A DNA stretch of 64,000 nt from Choristoneura fumiferana (GCF_025370935.1 NC_133486.1:186001-250000); one strand, 5' to 3'; numbered from the stretch's first letter, positions 19,739 through 31,159 are shown. Numbers and translations are program-made. The notes: a model not told the origin generated them from the letters alone.

Positions 19739-21602
19739 TACATTACTGCAGAGGCCATGAAGTAAGGGATTGATGGACGAGTTTGGGGTAGACGGCCGAG
19801 TCGTAGACGAGGCCGGCTAAAAGGAGTCCAGCAATCCCTGTTCTGGCCGAGGTTTGTATAGTGCTTTTCTCAAACAATGTGAGGAAATATTTAATTCATC
19901 CATCCATCCATCCATCCATCCGTCCGTCCGTCCGTCCGACCGTCCTTCCTTCCGTCCGTCCGTCCGTCCGTCCTTCCATCCATCCATCCATCCATCCGTC
20001 CGTCCGTCCGTCCGTCCGTCCGTCCGTCCTTCCATCCGTCCATCCATCCGTCCGTCCGTCCGTCCGTCCGTCCTTCCATCCGTCCATCCATCCGTCCGTC
20101 CGTCCGTCCTTCCATCTATCCATCCATCCGTCCGTCCGTCCGTCCGTCCTTCCATCCATCCATCCATCCATCTGTCCGTCCGTCCGTCCGTCCTTCCATC
20201 CATCCATCCATCCGTCCGTCCGTCCGTCCGTCCTTCCATCCATCCATCCATCCATCCATTCATCCATCCGTCCGTCCGTCCGTCCGTCCTTCCTTACATC
20301 CATCCGTCCGTCCGTCCGTCCGTCCGTCCTTCCATCCGTCCGTCCTTCCATCCATCCATCCATCCATCCGTCCGTCCGTCCGTCCGTCCGTCCGTCCTTC
20401 CATCCGTCCATCCATCCGTCCGTCCGTCCGTCCGTCCGTCCTTCCATCCGTCCATCCATCCGTCCGTCCGTCCGTCCTTCCATCTATCCATCCATCCGTC
20501 CGTCCGTCCGTCCGTCCTTCCATCCATCCATCCATCTGTCCGTCCGTCCGTCCGTCCTTCCATCCATCCATCCATCCGTCCGTCCGTCCGTCCGTCCTTC
20601 CATCCATCCATCCATCCATCCATCCATTCATCCATCCGTCCGTCCGTCCGTCCGTCCTTCCTTCCATCCATCCGTCCGTCCGTCCGTCCGTCCGTCCTTC
20701 CATCCATCCATCCGTTCGTCCGTCCGTCCGTCCATCCATCCATCCATCAGTCCGTCCGTCCGTCCGTCCTTCCATCCATCCATCCATCTGTCCGTCCGTC
20801 CGTCCTTCCATCCATCCATCCATCCGTCCGTCCGTCCGTCCGTCCTTCCATCCATCCATCCATCCATCCATTCATCCATCCGTCCGTCCGTCCGTCCGTC
20901 CGTCCTTCCTTCCATCCATCCGTCCGTCCGTCCGTCCGTCCGTCCTTCCATCCATCCATCCGTTCGTCCGTCCGTCCGTCCATCCATCCATCCATCAGTC
21001 CGTCCGTCCGTCCGTCCGTCCTTCCATCCATCCATCCGTCCGTCCGTCCGTCCCATCCATCCATCCGTCCGTCCGTCCGTCCTTCCATCCATCCATCCAT
21101 CCATCCGTCCGTCCGTCCGTCCTTCCATCCATCCATCCGTCCGTCCGTCCGTCGTCCCATCCATCCATCCGTCCGTCCGTCCGTCCGTCCGTCCTTCCAT
21201 CCATCCATCCGTTCGTCCGTCCGTCCGTCCGTCCATCCATCCATCCATCAGTCCGTCCGTCCGTCCGTCCGTCCGTCCTTCCATCCGTCCGTCCGTCCGT
21301 CCCATCCATCCATCCATCCATCGCATCACATCGCATCGCATCGCATCGCATCGCATCGCAGTATCGCACGCAAATGCTTACAGAGTAGTGGTGGTTGGCT
21401 GTTCGTAATTTTTCCTTTGTCAGTTTAATGTTAGTAAGCAAATTTAAAAAGTTAGAGCAGCGGACAATAATGGATTTTCATACATACTTCATGGCCTAGG
21501 CCAAGAAGTTATGTAGGGAGGTGGTAGGGAGCCATAAATGAGAAACTTCGTGTCCCCATTTCGTGACATTAACGCATACATTTCCGAGCATGTTTGAGAA
21601 AA
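19739..21602. repeat. Tandem duplication, unit 2 (expanded CCAT/CCGT array)
   Basis: The same flanks as unit 1, but the array at about 19898-21322 is expanded to about 1.4 kb and has gained CCGT units. Blocks of (CCGT)4-7 and (CCAT)3-6 separated by CCTT alternate. Landmarks such as CGTTCGTCCGTCC occur near 20712, 20959 and 21209, a period of about 250 bp. Long frames in nearly every phase are artefacts: neither tetranucleotide forms a stop on either strand. The array ends in CATCG repeats. Confidence 0.9.
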
Positions 21603-21934
21603 GTAAATTAAACCACACTTCGCAACTGCTCATGATATCATTATATGAGTGCTCAAATAACAACAAGCCAATTCAAACCTTACACCCTAAAGATAAAGCC
21701 CAATTTCTTTTTTCTATTTCAACAAGCCAATTGCCCTTAAGGTAATTAATCCAATCTTTTCAAGTTTATTCAGGCAATTGACAGAGGAATGTAGTCGTTA
21801 TTAGCGGGGGATAAGGGCGGGGATTAAGAATTCATCGTTCAATCATGTCGTCAATGCATCTGGTATGCCGAGCGGGTAGAAAGGTTCTACACTGTACTTT
21901 ATGATTTGCTCTGCCATAATTATTTACTAACAAG
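21603..21934. other. Intergenic, nothing identified
   Basis: No gene or clear repeat boundary. Confidence 0.3.
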
Positions 21935-22171
21935 CGTTTTGACTTATTGCCTCATAAGCAGAGGATCGTGCGTTCAAATCCGGACTCGCACAAGTTTTTC
22001 AAAATTCATGTGCGATTTTAGATTTGAAATTTATCACGTGCATTACGGTGAAGGAAAACAGAGTGAGGTAACCTGTACAAACTGTGAAGCAATTCAATGG
22101 TGTGTGTGAAGTTCCCAATCCTCACTAGACACGTGTGGGAAGTATGGGCCATGTCCCCGTATTCTGAAAGG
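21935..22171 (+). mobile_element. Diverged copy of the (GAT)n SINE
   Basis: Head fragment GGATCGTGCGTTCAAATCC with a weakened B box, then TTCATGTGCGATTTTAGATT and GAAGTTCCCAATCCTCACTA. It lacks the first bases and the 3' tail. Confidence 0.7.
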
Positions 22172-22179
22172 AGTTGACA

Positions 22180-22375
22180 CTAATATCGAAGGGTCCATTT
22201 GCATCTCATTTGTGATTGGTTAAATAATTAAATGAGCCAATCGCAAGCAAGGCTAACACGCTGGCAGAATTGTCCAAACGGACAGAAGCCATTTATTTAA
22301 AAAAAGGCTGTAAAGTCAAACGGCCCTCACCACACTAACGCCATCTTGCGGTATATCGCCTGTTGAAAAACTGTG
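22180..22375. mobile_element. Degraded MITE related to the one at 40901-41154
   Basis: Shares CAATCGCAAGCAAGGC, GTAAAGTCAAACGGCC and CACTAACGCCATCTTGCG with the 41-kb element. Confidence 0.55.
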
Positions 22376-22540
22376 CGTTAAGTAACTTAAACTTAAGTCG
22401 GGACCAATTAATTAATAACTGGTAATTTTTAAGCTGGTCACTATTTTGAATGGGTTTTTGAATATTGAACTTTAAGTTACTTAAGAGAACTCTAGACTAG
22501 TAGACTTTGTTTTTACTTTTTAGTACTTATTTAAAAAAAA

Positions 22541-23035
22541 CCGGCCAAGAGCGTGTCAGACACGCCAAAAATAGGGTTCCGTAGCCTTACGAAACAATTT
22601 ATTAATATTTTTCTAAGGATTTCGTATTTTATACGGAATCTTCCAAGTTTAGGTATATTTAATACCTATTTACTTATAAACTACTAATAATTTTCAAGCA
22701 AACTTAGCCGTTATAGTTTTCCTTGAAAGTTTGATATACCTACTTACTAAAATCCCGAATTTTTACAAATTTTTCCACCCAACGGTTTAGATTTTAGAGG
22801 GGGGGGGGAGGAAAATTTGCACTTTAAAGTTGAATATTTCGCAAACACATCACTGAATCGAAAAATTGTACCATTTTGTCGGCATAGTTTATATATATTC
22901 GTGCAAAATTACAGCTTTCTAGCATTGATAGTCCCTGAGCAAAGCCGCGGATGGACAGACAGACAGACAGACAGACAGACATGGCGAAACTATAAGGGTT
23001 CCGTTTTTGCCATTTTGGCTCCGGAACCCTAAAAA
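22541..23035 (+). repeat. 'GGCCAAGAGCGTGTCAGACA' dispersed repeat
   Basis: From CCGGCCAAGAGCGTGTCAGA through AGGGTTCCGTAGCC, a run of G at 22799-22808, GACAGACAGACAGACA and GGCTCCGGAACCCTAAAA. Other copies are at 51871-51965 and on the minus strand at 16744-17345. The 71-codon frame inside is not a gene. Class unknown to me. Confidence 0.7.
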
Positions 23036-23384
23036 TAGGGCAGTCGGGTTCCTTTTTTATGTTTTTTTTTAAAGTAAAATTCAGTGCTAAGTGGAACCGC
23101 CCGTTGGAGGGTTAACATTGTGTCTCGTCCCGGCTCAACCCTTCCGCCGCCCATCTGTCAAACTGACCGATGTCGGACAGGGCCTTTATTGCAGCAGCGG
23201 CAGGGTTATTGAATGTATTGCTGTTTTATTGTTGAGGATTTAGTATTAAATGAAGAATGGGATTTTAAATAGACGGTATTCATGCAAGGTTTATTAGTGT
23301 TTTGGGCTCAGTTAGGTTTGAATTGTTAATTTATTGAAACAGGCTTTACTTTGCGATTGTTTTTACAAGCTTTTATTAAAATAA

Positions 23385-23680
23385 AGTTTCACCTGTCCCG
23401 TTGTCTGTCTGTCTGTCTGTAATCAAATCTTGCAAGTTAAATTCACCCAACTTCTAGTAGTTGGATTGACATGAAATTTGGTATACTAATGTAACTTGCG
23501 TGACAATACAATAATCTGGTAGTGACATCCTGGTAGTCCGGCCAGGATCGTCTCCACAGGATGGAACTCTTCAACGGTTAATGGCATCGACTTGAAATTT
23601 GGTATGCAAATGTAGTTTGGGTGACAATACAAGTACAGTCATCAAAAAGTACAGTCGGCAAAAAAAAACTTGGATTAAAA
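23385..23680 (+). repeat. 'AAATTTGGTATAC' dispersed repeat
   Basis: Starts in a GTCT run, with TCTTGCAAGTTAAATTC, CCAGGATCGTCTCC, GGTTAATGGCATCGACTTGA and AAAAGTACAGTCGGC. Matches 60225-60510 block for block. Confidence 0.65.
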
Positions 23681-23890
23681 ATGAAATTTTTACCAAAGAC
23701 TTTTTAGTTATTACTAGAGACTGGGTTATATGCAACAAAAAAGCTTAAAATATATACGAGATACATACTCTCGAAATGCGCATAGAAACTGTCAAAATAT
23801 TTAGCATTAAATGAAAAAAGTTAAAATCAAGATATCGACAGTAAATCAATAATCAATTCTACTCAGAAATATAGCAGATATAATGAAAAT

Positions 23891-24191
23891 TCATATTAAA
23901 TATAATGACCCGGATAACTCACGTCTTAAATCGAGTTTAGCTCGACATGTTTCGGGCTAATCCGTAGCCCGAAACATGCCTACATTTGACAGTTGTAATG
24001 ATGATGAAAACGCGGGTAGTTGTGTGCCGGTGTCAGTTTCGTCGGGTAGTCGCGCGAGCAGAGCGGCGGCGTGTTGCAGCAGCCGCTGAGTCGCGTTGCT
24101 CCGAAGACGAAGGGCTACGGATTAGCCCGAAACATGTCGAGCTAAACTCGATTTAAGACGTGAGTTATCCGGGTCATTATATTTAATATGA
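23891..24191. mobile_element. Foldback element with perfect 80-bp inverted repeats
   Basis: 23891-23970 is the exact reverse complement of 24112-24191, starting TCATATTAAATATAATGACC on the outside. The 141-bp spacer is GC-rich. No ORF and no obvious target duplication. Confidence 0.85.
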
Positions 24192-24298
24192 GTGAGTCTC
24201 ACGGTAGTTTCATGTTCATAATGAAAATTATATATTATTATAAGATTTTAGGTAAATTATGCAACAACCGACGAAAATGGGCTATAAATATATAAATA

Positions 24299-24384
24299 TA
24301 CTGAGCGGCAATAAATCTGGCCTCAGATGTATGCAGAAATAAGTAATTTTGTATGAAGTGGGTCAAATTTTGTGCCACTGAGTA
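24299..24384. mobile_element. Palindromic mini-MITE TACTGAGCGGCA, copy 2
   Basis: Ends TACTGAGCGGCAATAAATCT and TCAAATTTTGTGCCACTGAG; same family as 19018-19111. Confidence 0.75.
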
Positions 24385-24714
24385 AATAAAGGATAATGCA
24401 TGTGCTGAGTGAGTGGGGCCCAATGTATAATTTTCGATGTTCTTTCAAAATGTTTTCCTTCTGAATGTATTTTGCCCTGTGTATCATATATGTGTAAGTA
24501 AATATTCTCTCTCTCTTTCTCATATGCAAATATGCGATCGCACATCATAGGTACATATTTCTGTTCTAACCCTAACACTACCCGAACGTTAGATACTAAA
24601 TGTGTCACTAATCCATAATATTCTTCTCCGTTTTATTCGAAACATTTCTAGCAAATATCTAAGTCAAAGATAAACAAATATTTAATTTTACTACATTATA
24701 ACATTAACAATAGA

Positions 24715-25023
24715 GCCGTGGTGGCCTAGTGGTTTGACCTATCGCCTCTCAAACAGAGGGTCGTGGGTTCAAACCCCGGCTCGCACCTCTGAGTTTGTCG
24801 AAATTCATGTGCGGAATTACATTTGAAATTTACCACGAGCTATGCGGTGAAGGAAAACATCGTGAGGAAACCTGCACAAACCTGCGAAGCAATTCAATGG
24901 TGCGTGTGAAGTTCCCAATCCGCACTGGGCCCGCGTGGGAACTACGGCCCAAGCCCTCTTGTTCTGAGAGGAGGCCTGTGCCCAGCAGTGGGACGTATAT
25001 AGGCTGGGATGATGATGATGATG
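24715..25023 (+). mobile_element. (GAT)n SINE, copy C (full length, 13-bp duplication)
   Basis: Complete from GCCGTGGTGGCCTAGTGG to (GAT)5. The exact duplication AACATTAACAATA (24700-24712 and 25024-25036) shows a young insertion. Confidence 0.9.
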
Positions 25024-25254
25024 AACATTAACAATAACCATTGAAATAAATTAAATCGGGGGCACTTCGCACATCTTGCCGAAAATAAAGTAATTTTCAT
25101 AATTAACTCAAATCACCGGTGGATATTCCCATAATAATAAAAAAGGTAATTAAGTATAATGTTTGTTTACAAACACCCCAACAATGTGGACCGGTTCTAC
25201 AGAATTTTCTTTTACCATTTTAGACGCAGCTCACTGATGAAAACTTGCTAAGCC

Positions 25255-25580
25255 TGTCCCACTCATATTTTAAATGCGAAAGTATTGTAAGTCTGTTTGT
25301 TTGTTTGTTTGTTTGTTACTTCATCACGTTTAAACTGCTGAACAAATAAATAAATCCATACTAATACGAGTATTATAAATTCGAAAGTGTGTTTGTATGT
25401 TTGTCCGTCTCTCACGCCGTAACGGAGCGACGGATCGATGTGATTTTTGGCATAGAGATAGTTTATGGGCCCGAGAGTGACATAGGCTACTTTTTATTCC
25501 GGAAAAATGCACAGTTCCCGAGGGAACAGCGCGCGATAACCGAATACCACGCGGGCGGTACCGCGGGCAAAAGCTAGTAA
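25255..25580 (-). repeat. 'AAGCTAGT...GCGAAAGT' dispersed repeat
   Basis: AATGCGAAAGTATTGTAAGT, (TTTG)n, then a second start AAATTCGAAAGTGTGTTTG, TAGGCTACTTTTTATTCCGG and CGCGGGCAAAAGCTAGTA. This is one of the commonest lepidopteran families (possibly non-autonomous Helitrons; class uncertain). Relatives lie at 39495-39715, 43850-44040, 53830-54045 and 63223-63611. Confidence 0.6.
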
Positions 25581-25607
25581 ATAGTAAATATCATGGAACA
25601 CTTCACT

Positions 25608-25852
25608 TTACACCAATTGACCTAAGTAGTCCCAAACTAAGCAAAGCTTGTACTATGGATACTAGGCAACGGATAAACATACTTATATAGATAAATACAT
25701 ACTTACTTAAATACATACCTATTGAACATCCAAGACCCGAGAACAAACATTCGTATTATTTATAAAAATATCTGCCCCGGCCGGGAATCGAACCCGGAAC
25801 CTCAAGCTTCGTAGTCAGGTTCTCTAAACACTTGGCCATTCGGTCGTCAGAT
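25608..25852 (-). mobile_element. tRNA-headed SINE, second family
   Basis: The minus strand starts GACGACCGAATGGCCAAGTG (A box) and has GGTTCGATTCC (B box), then ATATTTTTATAAATAATACG and a body ending AATTGGTGTAAAGTG. The sister copy is at 44158-44460. A tRNA-like head with an unrelated body means SINE, not a tRNA gene. Confidence 0.75.
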
Positions 25853-25992
25853 TTTGATGAAATTCGGGTACAGATAGTTCGAGTCCCGGGGAAGGACATA
25901 GGATAGTTTTTATCCCGGAATATTGCGTAGTTCCCGCGGGATAGCGATAACCTGAATCCTACGCGGACGTAGTCGCGGGTAACGGCTAGTGT
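25853..25992 (-). repeat. Second piece of the 'TTTCGCATT' family
   Basis: GAGTCCCGGGGAAGGACATA, CCCGCGGGATAGCGATAAC and GTCGCGGGTAACGGCTAGT match copies at 43850 and 53830. It directly abuts the SINE. Confidence 0.6.
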
Positions 25993-26206
25993 TAACATAA
26001 CTATAAGCTTTTAAGTTTTAACTATAAGTGTTTATTTACGTGGAAGTGGAAAGTGCAAAGTGGGGATTCCTGCAAAACAGAAAACATGCCGTAGAGTCGC
26101 AGCTATCTTACACGTGGACTTCCGCAAAGTAAGGCCCGAACCAATCAATCAAAAATCAAGTTATGTTCGCAAATGTCAAAGTTGCCAAACGGACCTTACG
26201 AAACTA

Positions 26207-26350
26207 GCACCAAATTACTGGCACTTGAGGTATACCATCTTAGGCCTCTAGGTTGGCAACGCATCTGCAATACCCCTGGTGTTGCAGATGTTTATAGGCG
26301 GTGGTGATCTCTTACCACCAGGGTACCCACTTGCTCGTTTGCTATCCAGT
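26207..26350 (+). mobile_element. 3' end of a lepidopteran retroposon
   Basis: TACTGGCACTTGAGGTATAC, CAATACCCCTGGTGTTGCAG, GGCGGTGGTGATCTCTTACC and CTTGCTCGTTTGCTATCC, ending GAATAAAAAA. A longer copy is at 54870-55090. Confidence 0.6.
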
Positions 26351-26367
26351 CGAATAAAAAACCTGAA

Positions 26368-26490
26368 GGGCTACTACGAAATTCGAAAATCGAAGTTCGT
26401 GTCGTACCGTCCCTCTCACTCTCGTATTAAATAATATAAGCATAAGCGGGACCGCAAGCTGCGAAGTTCAAATTTTTCACTCGTAGTACA
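26368..26490. mobile_element. GGGCTAC foldback MITE
   Basis: GGGCTACTACGAAATTCG to CACTCGTAGTAC, with CCGTCCCTCTCACTC between. Confidence 0.75.
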
Positions 26491-26512
26491 GGCTCAAAAA
26501 GGAAAAGGAAAA

Positions 26513-26812
26513 GCCGTGGTGGCCTAGTGGTTTGACCTATCGCCTCTCAAGCAGAGGGTCGTGTGTTCAAACCCCGGCTCGCACCTCTGAGTTTTTCGAA
26601 ATTCATGTGCGGAATTACATTTGATATTTACCACGAGCTTTGCGGTGAAGGAAAACATCGTGAGGAAACCTGCACAAACCAGCGAATCAATTCAATGGTG
26701 CGTGTGAAGTTCCCAATCCGCACTGGGCCCGCGTGGGAACTATGGCCCAAGCCCTCTTGTTCTGAGAGGAGGCCTGTGCCCAGCAGTGGGACGTATATAG
26801 GCTGGGATGATG
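26513..26812 (+). mobile_element. (GAT)n SINE, copy D (full length)
   Basis: Complete head to tail. The duplication AGTACAGGCTC (26485-26495 and 26813-26823) overlaps the right edge of the MITE. A purine-rich AAAAAGGAAAAGGAAAA precedes the SINE head and may be untemplated or part of the source transcript. Confidence 0.85.
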
Positions 26813-26823
26813 AGTACAGGCTC

Positions 26824-28090
26824 TGTCAGTCGAAACCCTCATTGTCCCACAATGATTCCAAAAACACGAAATAGCGTACAAATGAAAGCACAAAATCCCC
26901 TCTTTTTCAGCGAGTGTAAAATACTGTTTCAAATAAGTTAAGTATGTTCCTGAGAAATGGTGGGACGATTACCGAGCGACGCGAGTGCTTCAATTTGATG
27001 ATGATGTCGGCTAAAAACTGTTTATGAGAAATGAAATATTACGTAAGATTTGTGACAAGTTTTGTCACAGTATTTTTTGAGTAAGTACAAGGTCTTGGGT
27101 ACAAGTAAAGTTTCCAAGTGGTGTTTAAATGTTATGAGGTTTTGTTGCAGCTTGTTGGATATATTGATTATTTAAGAGTTTTGAGCTCAAAAAGATCTGA
27201 AGACTTCTAGCTAAGAGGTTCTCAATTCGGTCGTATTTTTCTTTATGTTTTTATCTCAAACCTCCGTCATATGTGAACTAATTGAAACATTTAATTGTTA
27301 TAGCTATATCTTACTACAAATATGACTGTCCACTTTTAGATAAAATTTGCCAAAGTCAAGTTAAAATACATTTTTAAAATGTATTGTTTGTTAGGTAAAA
27401 AAATAACAAAACTTTTAACATTGTTTCCTTTGACGTCGGATTTAGTGTCACAATAAAAAGTAGAAAATATATAGGGGCGCTGCTTTCTACGCAACTTTTA
27501 CGTTTATGATCAAAAATGCTCGAATATTACATATGTCATAAAATTACGTTAAAGTTTAGTTTTTTTAATCTTTGGACTCTTTTGGCTTTGCTAAAAAAAT
27601 ACGTATTACGTACTATACGTTGGAGAGACAGTTAAGTCGGTGAAGCTACCCTGCCGTGCGATCTAATCGTAAGGTAAAACTTTATTACGGCGTTGTACCC
27701 CGGCCTTAATTAAAAAAAAAGGTTTTTAACACGTTAGTTAAGTATTATGTACCCAAGGGAAGGCAGTCTGTCTATGCTCGTTGGTCACTCAACTCAATTT
27801 ATATTGTTCTTTTCAAGGTTAATTTTCAAATCTCACTTGAATATACCAATCACAAGTCAAAAAAAGTTAGGTAAAATTTGAAATAGGTACATGCAGATAA
27901 ATAATAAACTACAGTTCGTATAATCGTGCCAAATAATTGACAGTGACATAATCACATAACTCTAAAATATTATTCGAAAGTGGTAAAAATCTACGTATTG
28001 CTGCAAAAGTTGCAAAACTATTATAGCTGGCAACAAAAAGTAGGAAACCCCCGACTTTGTGACTTCAAAGATCAATAGTAGAATCTGGTG
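26824..28090. other. Intergenic, nothing identified
   Basis: AT-rich, low repeat density, no plausible exon seen. Confidence 0.3.
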
Positions 28091-28095
28091 TACGT

Positions 28096-28190
28096 AATGC
28101 CATCCACGAAGACGCGTGATTTTGTCAAAATTAGCCATTAATGACATTGTAATAAGAACCACGGCACGCGTCATCGTTAATGACTCTATG
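28096..28190. mobile_element. Short MITE-like repeat, copy 1
   Basis: GCCATCCACGAAGACGCGTG to GCACGCGTCATCG. The reverse-complement copy lies at 53636-53728. Confidence 0.6.
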
Positions 28191-28211
28191 TATATAGGTA
28201 TATGGAAATTC

Positions 28212-28487
28212 ACCGAAGAACTAAAGTCACCGAGATAGCACAAAGAATATGCAAGTTGAAGTGACAATGGGCGGGCACATCGCTCGAAGACCAAATAACC
28301 ATTGGGAGATAAAAGTCCTCGAGTGGCGACCATGAACCGGAAGTCGAAGCGTTGGCAGGCCTCTCACTAGGTAGATTGGCGACATCGTCGACACCGGTGG
28401 ATGCAAACGGCGAGTTCTCGTTCATTGTGGCGTTCTAAGGCGGATGTCTTTGTTCAATCGTGGACGTCTTCCAGCTGATGACGATTG
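28212..28487 (+). pseudogene. Degenerate RTE LINE C-terminus
   Basis: GAGATAGCACAAAGAATATG, GGGCGGGCACATCGCTCG, CTCGAGTGGCGACC and GTGGACGTCTTCCAGCTGAT follow the RTE C-terminal order with several indels and in-frame stops. The (ATG)n tail is almost lost. Confidence 0.7.
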
Positions 28488-28490
28488 ATG

Positions 28491-29454
28491 TTTTTTTAAG
28501 TAATTTGTTTTATTTTCCAGTTTGTTCCACGTTAGTTATTTAAGGGAAAAATTGTTTTCCATACTCCCCATTGTTGCCTAAAAATATCGTCTAGAACCAT
28601 TCAAGCCCGAAAATGATATGGCGGAATGACAACTTTAATAATAATTAATAATCGAAGCTGACATGATAAATGATGTAAACGTGTTAAATATCAATTGTCA
28701 ACTGAAAATTTACTGCGAATTTATGCGACCTCGCTTCTGAAGGCAACGTAGAAACATTATTCAAACAATTATAAATTCATATGAAATTTATACGAAGGAA
28801 AATATTATTTGAATAGTCTAACGTAGTCTTAAACTTGCGTATAAAATGAATCGTAATTAAGTTTTCATTACGGACGTTTTTTTGTCTCCGACGCAAAAAA
28901 AGAGTATTAAAAATTTGACGTCACATCTGGCTGTCTTGTGCCTAGTCTATCTTAGCTCTCAAACGGATGGACAGATTCCGATGCGGTTTTTTAAAGTGAA
29001 AAAGAGTTAATTACGACACTCAAGAAAATCCATCGAAAATACTTTTGATACTTTATGTGACCTCATAAATAAATATAACCTATTGAAATATGTTTAAAAT
29101 CAAAAGCCAGACGGAACACAAAGCCTTGAGAGCCACCCTGTCTGCAATAAAGCCGAGTTTTTGTAGTGATTTTTACAACCCAATATTTTTTCCCATAAAC
29201 CTGCTGGGTATAACATATACTGGAAGGCATAATGTTTTCAGGGTAGGAAGGGCAGACGATAATGCTTGGATATTAGGGGACCTTTAGTAAACGAAACAAG
29301 TTATTTGGAATTTTAGTGGAAAAGCAGGCGATAGAAACTGGCTTTGACAGTTTTCGCTGATTATCATCATCATTACGACCTGCTAAAATAAATTTTTCAC
29401 TTCTTTCTGTCGTAAAGTTTGCCTGGAAAAGATCAAGATTGGTTTTTGGAGTAT
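28491..29454. repeat. Intergenic with one 'TCCGACGCAAAAA' repeat fragment
   Basis: 28880-29080 resembles 46675-46935 and 61745-61965 (ACGCAAAAAAAGAG, AGCTCTCAAACGG, GATGCGGTTTTTT). Nothing else identified. Confidence 0.5.
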
Positions 29455-29665
29455 TTTTGTATTTTTTATTTCAACTCCTTTGTTATTTTTACGGTCATCC
29501 CGTGAAATCCAACGAAAATACAAACTGAAACATGGATGCATAGAAAAAAAAACAGAAAAAGAGACCAGAGCCGGGAATCGAACCCAGGTCCTCAGCATTC
29601 CGTGCTGCGTGCCATACCCCTACACCAACACTGGACAGGAGTCTAGACACAAATTTCTCCCATGC
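29455..29665 (-). mobile_element. tRNA-headed SINE of the hairpin family, copy 2
   Basis: The head GGTTCGATTCCCGGCTCTGG and body AAATACAAACTGAAACATGG on the minus strand. It is diverged and has no inverted second arm. Confidence 0.65.
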
Positions 29666-29669
29666 ACAA

Positions 29670-30555
29670 CACATTTATTCAGCCTGATTTTTTCTTTACC
29701 ACTTAAAGCAGCGACACTAGTGACATCTATGTTTTTAGCTCTCATCGAGAGACGTTAACATTCCTTCGCAATTAATCGCTCACCCGGACAAGAGATGTCG
29801 CTATTAAGCAATCAAGATTGATTTTTGGAAAAGATCGCTCTAAAGCATTATAAAGCCTGTATTTTTTTCTATGAAACTCTAACACAGCAAAGCGTGCATA
29901 GCTGATCCGACTTTATTTCTAGGGTAGGTAGGTACGTGCCAGATATTTTGCAGTTACCCCAGTGCCAGCTATTAGAGGTATTGTGTTGTTCAATAAAGTC
30001 ATTCTATTGTATCATCATAACCCAATCCAGTTGGTAAGCCAATAACCTAATTTTAAAACACCTTGTATGTTTATCTGTACAGCGAGTGTACACATAAGTA
30101 ACCTTCAAGAACCCTCCTTATTAATGACAACTCACACTTGACCGTGCCGTGATATTAAAAAACAATGGCTCACCCAAATCCAGTGACAGATTCAATGGAG
30201 CTTTGTTGTTCTTCGGCTCGAGCTTAAAAAGCTTTACGAGCGTTTTTAATTTTTACGGTCCAAAGTGACGAAACGCCGCGTCAAAACAAAGACCATTGTG
30301 TTGTTAATAGCGTTATGTGGAATACTGGGCGCGGGTTCGTAAGTCGTCTAAATTAAAAAAACAAATCATCATCTCGGTCAACGTTTTCCAATCTATGGAG
30401 AATTCACCGAAAATTTTAGATTTCACGTCAATACTCACGAATTTGTAGCGCAATTGACGCTGGCAACTTTTAAGTTTTACGCTTTTAAAAGTGGTTGTAA
30501 GCTCGTTGACTAAACCATCAGTCCCCCAGTCCCCAGACATCAAAACCCGTGTCGC
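29670..30555. other. Intergenic, nothing identified
   Basis: No gene or repeat boundary recognised. Confidence 0.3.
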
Positions 30556-30559
30556 CTAA

Positions 30560-31020
30560 GCTGGCTCCCGTTGCTCCTAATTCATCTCGGGTGCAAAAAG
30601 AGACCTACGCGGGAGGCGTCTCGCCGCCTGCCGGGTCGCCTGCGCCCCCTGAACTCTGCAAAGGGATCTCAGTTATGATGGCTTCACTCCGGTGGTGAAT
30701 CGGAAACGTAAAAGCGCACCCGCGTGGGACGGTTCCTGCAGCGTCGTCCTGTATTTAAGCTGCAGTACCGATAGTGGACATCTACCTGTCTCGGTTGGAC
30801 AAGAAGAGGACGTCGGAGAACGTGTTCGACGAGCACGTCCGCGAGGCGGTACAGTGCCGGTTACAGGGAGCCCATTGCAGCTAGAGCTGTCCATCATTCC
30901 CCTTGAGTCACAAACGGCTAACAATTTTAGCTCATTTAGACTCCAAGTGCCTGCCAAGCACCAGCAGATGTTCCTGCGCTTCGACTTCTGGCCTTAGGGT
31001 GTGGTGTTCCATCGTTTCAG
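30560..31020 (+). pseudogene. Degenerate non-LTR ORF1/Gag-like sequence
   Basis: A GC-rich island in AT-rich DNA. Frames shift between recognisable pieces: SSRVQKETYAGGVSP near 30580, IYLSRLDKKRTSENVFDEHV near 30785 and LESQTANNFSSFRLQVPAKH near 30905. The succession 'iylSrLdkktt...FdhV...FsSFrvsVP' resembles the ORF1 C-terminal region of some insect LINEs. Stops and frameshifts make it non-functional. An AATAAATAAATAAAT run at about 31133-31147 may be its 3' end. Confidence 0.45.
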
Positions 31021-31159
31021 GGTAGCGACGAAGATGAAGTTCGAAAATCCCTAATTCGTTTTTTTAAATGTTTTTCTTGAGTTTTTGAATTATTTTGTGT
31101 ATAATTTTAATTGTGATAATTTGAATTGTTATGAATAAATAAATAAATCAGTAACTACG

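Noticed and set aside
19854..21428. Open frames of up to 524 codons (PSVRPSIH repeats on plus, WMDGRTDG repeats on minus)
   Set aside because: They come from CCAT/CCGT tetranucleotides, which contain no stop in any phase on either strand. Several overlapping frames are open at once and there is no start context or domain.
22817..23032. 71-codon frame with a WTDRQTDRQT segment
   Set aside because: It lies wholly in a dispersed repeat with a GACA run.
25774..25852. tRNA gene on the minus strand
   Set aside because: The same head and body recur at 44158-44460, and the D and anticodon regions are degenerate. It is a SINE.
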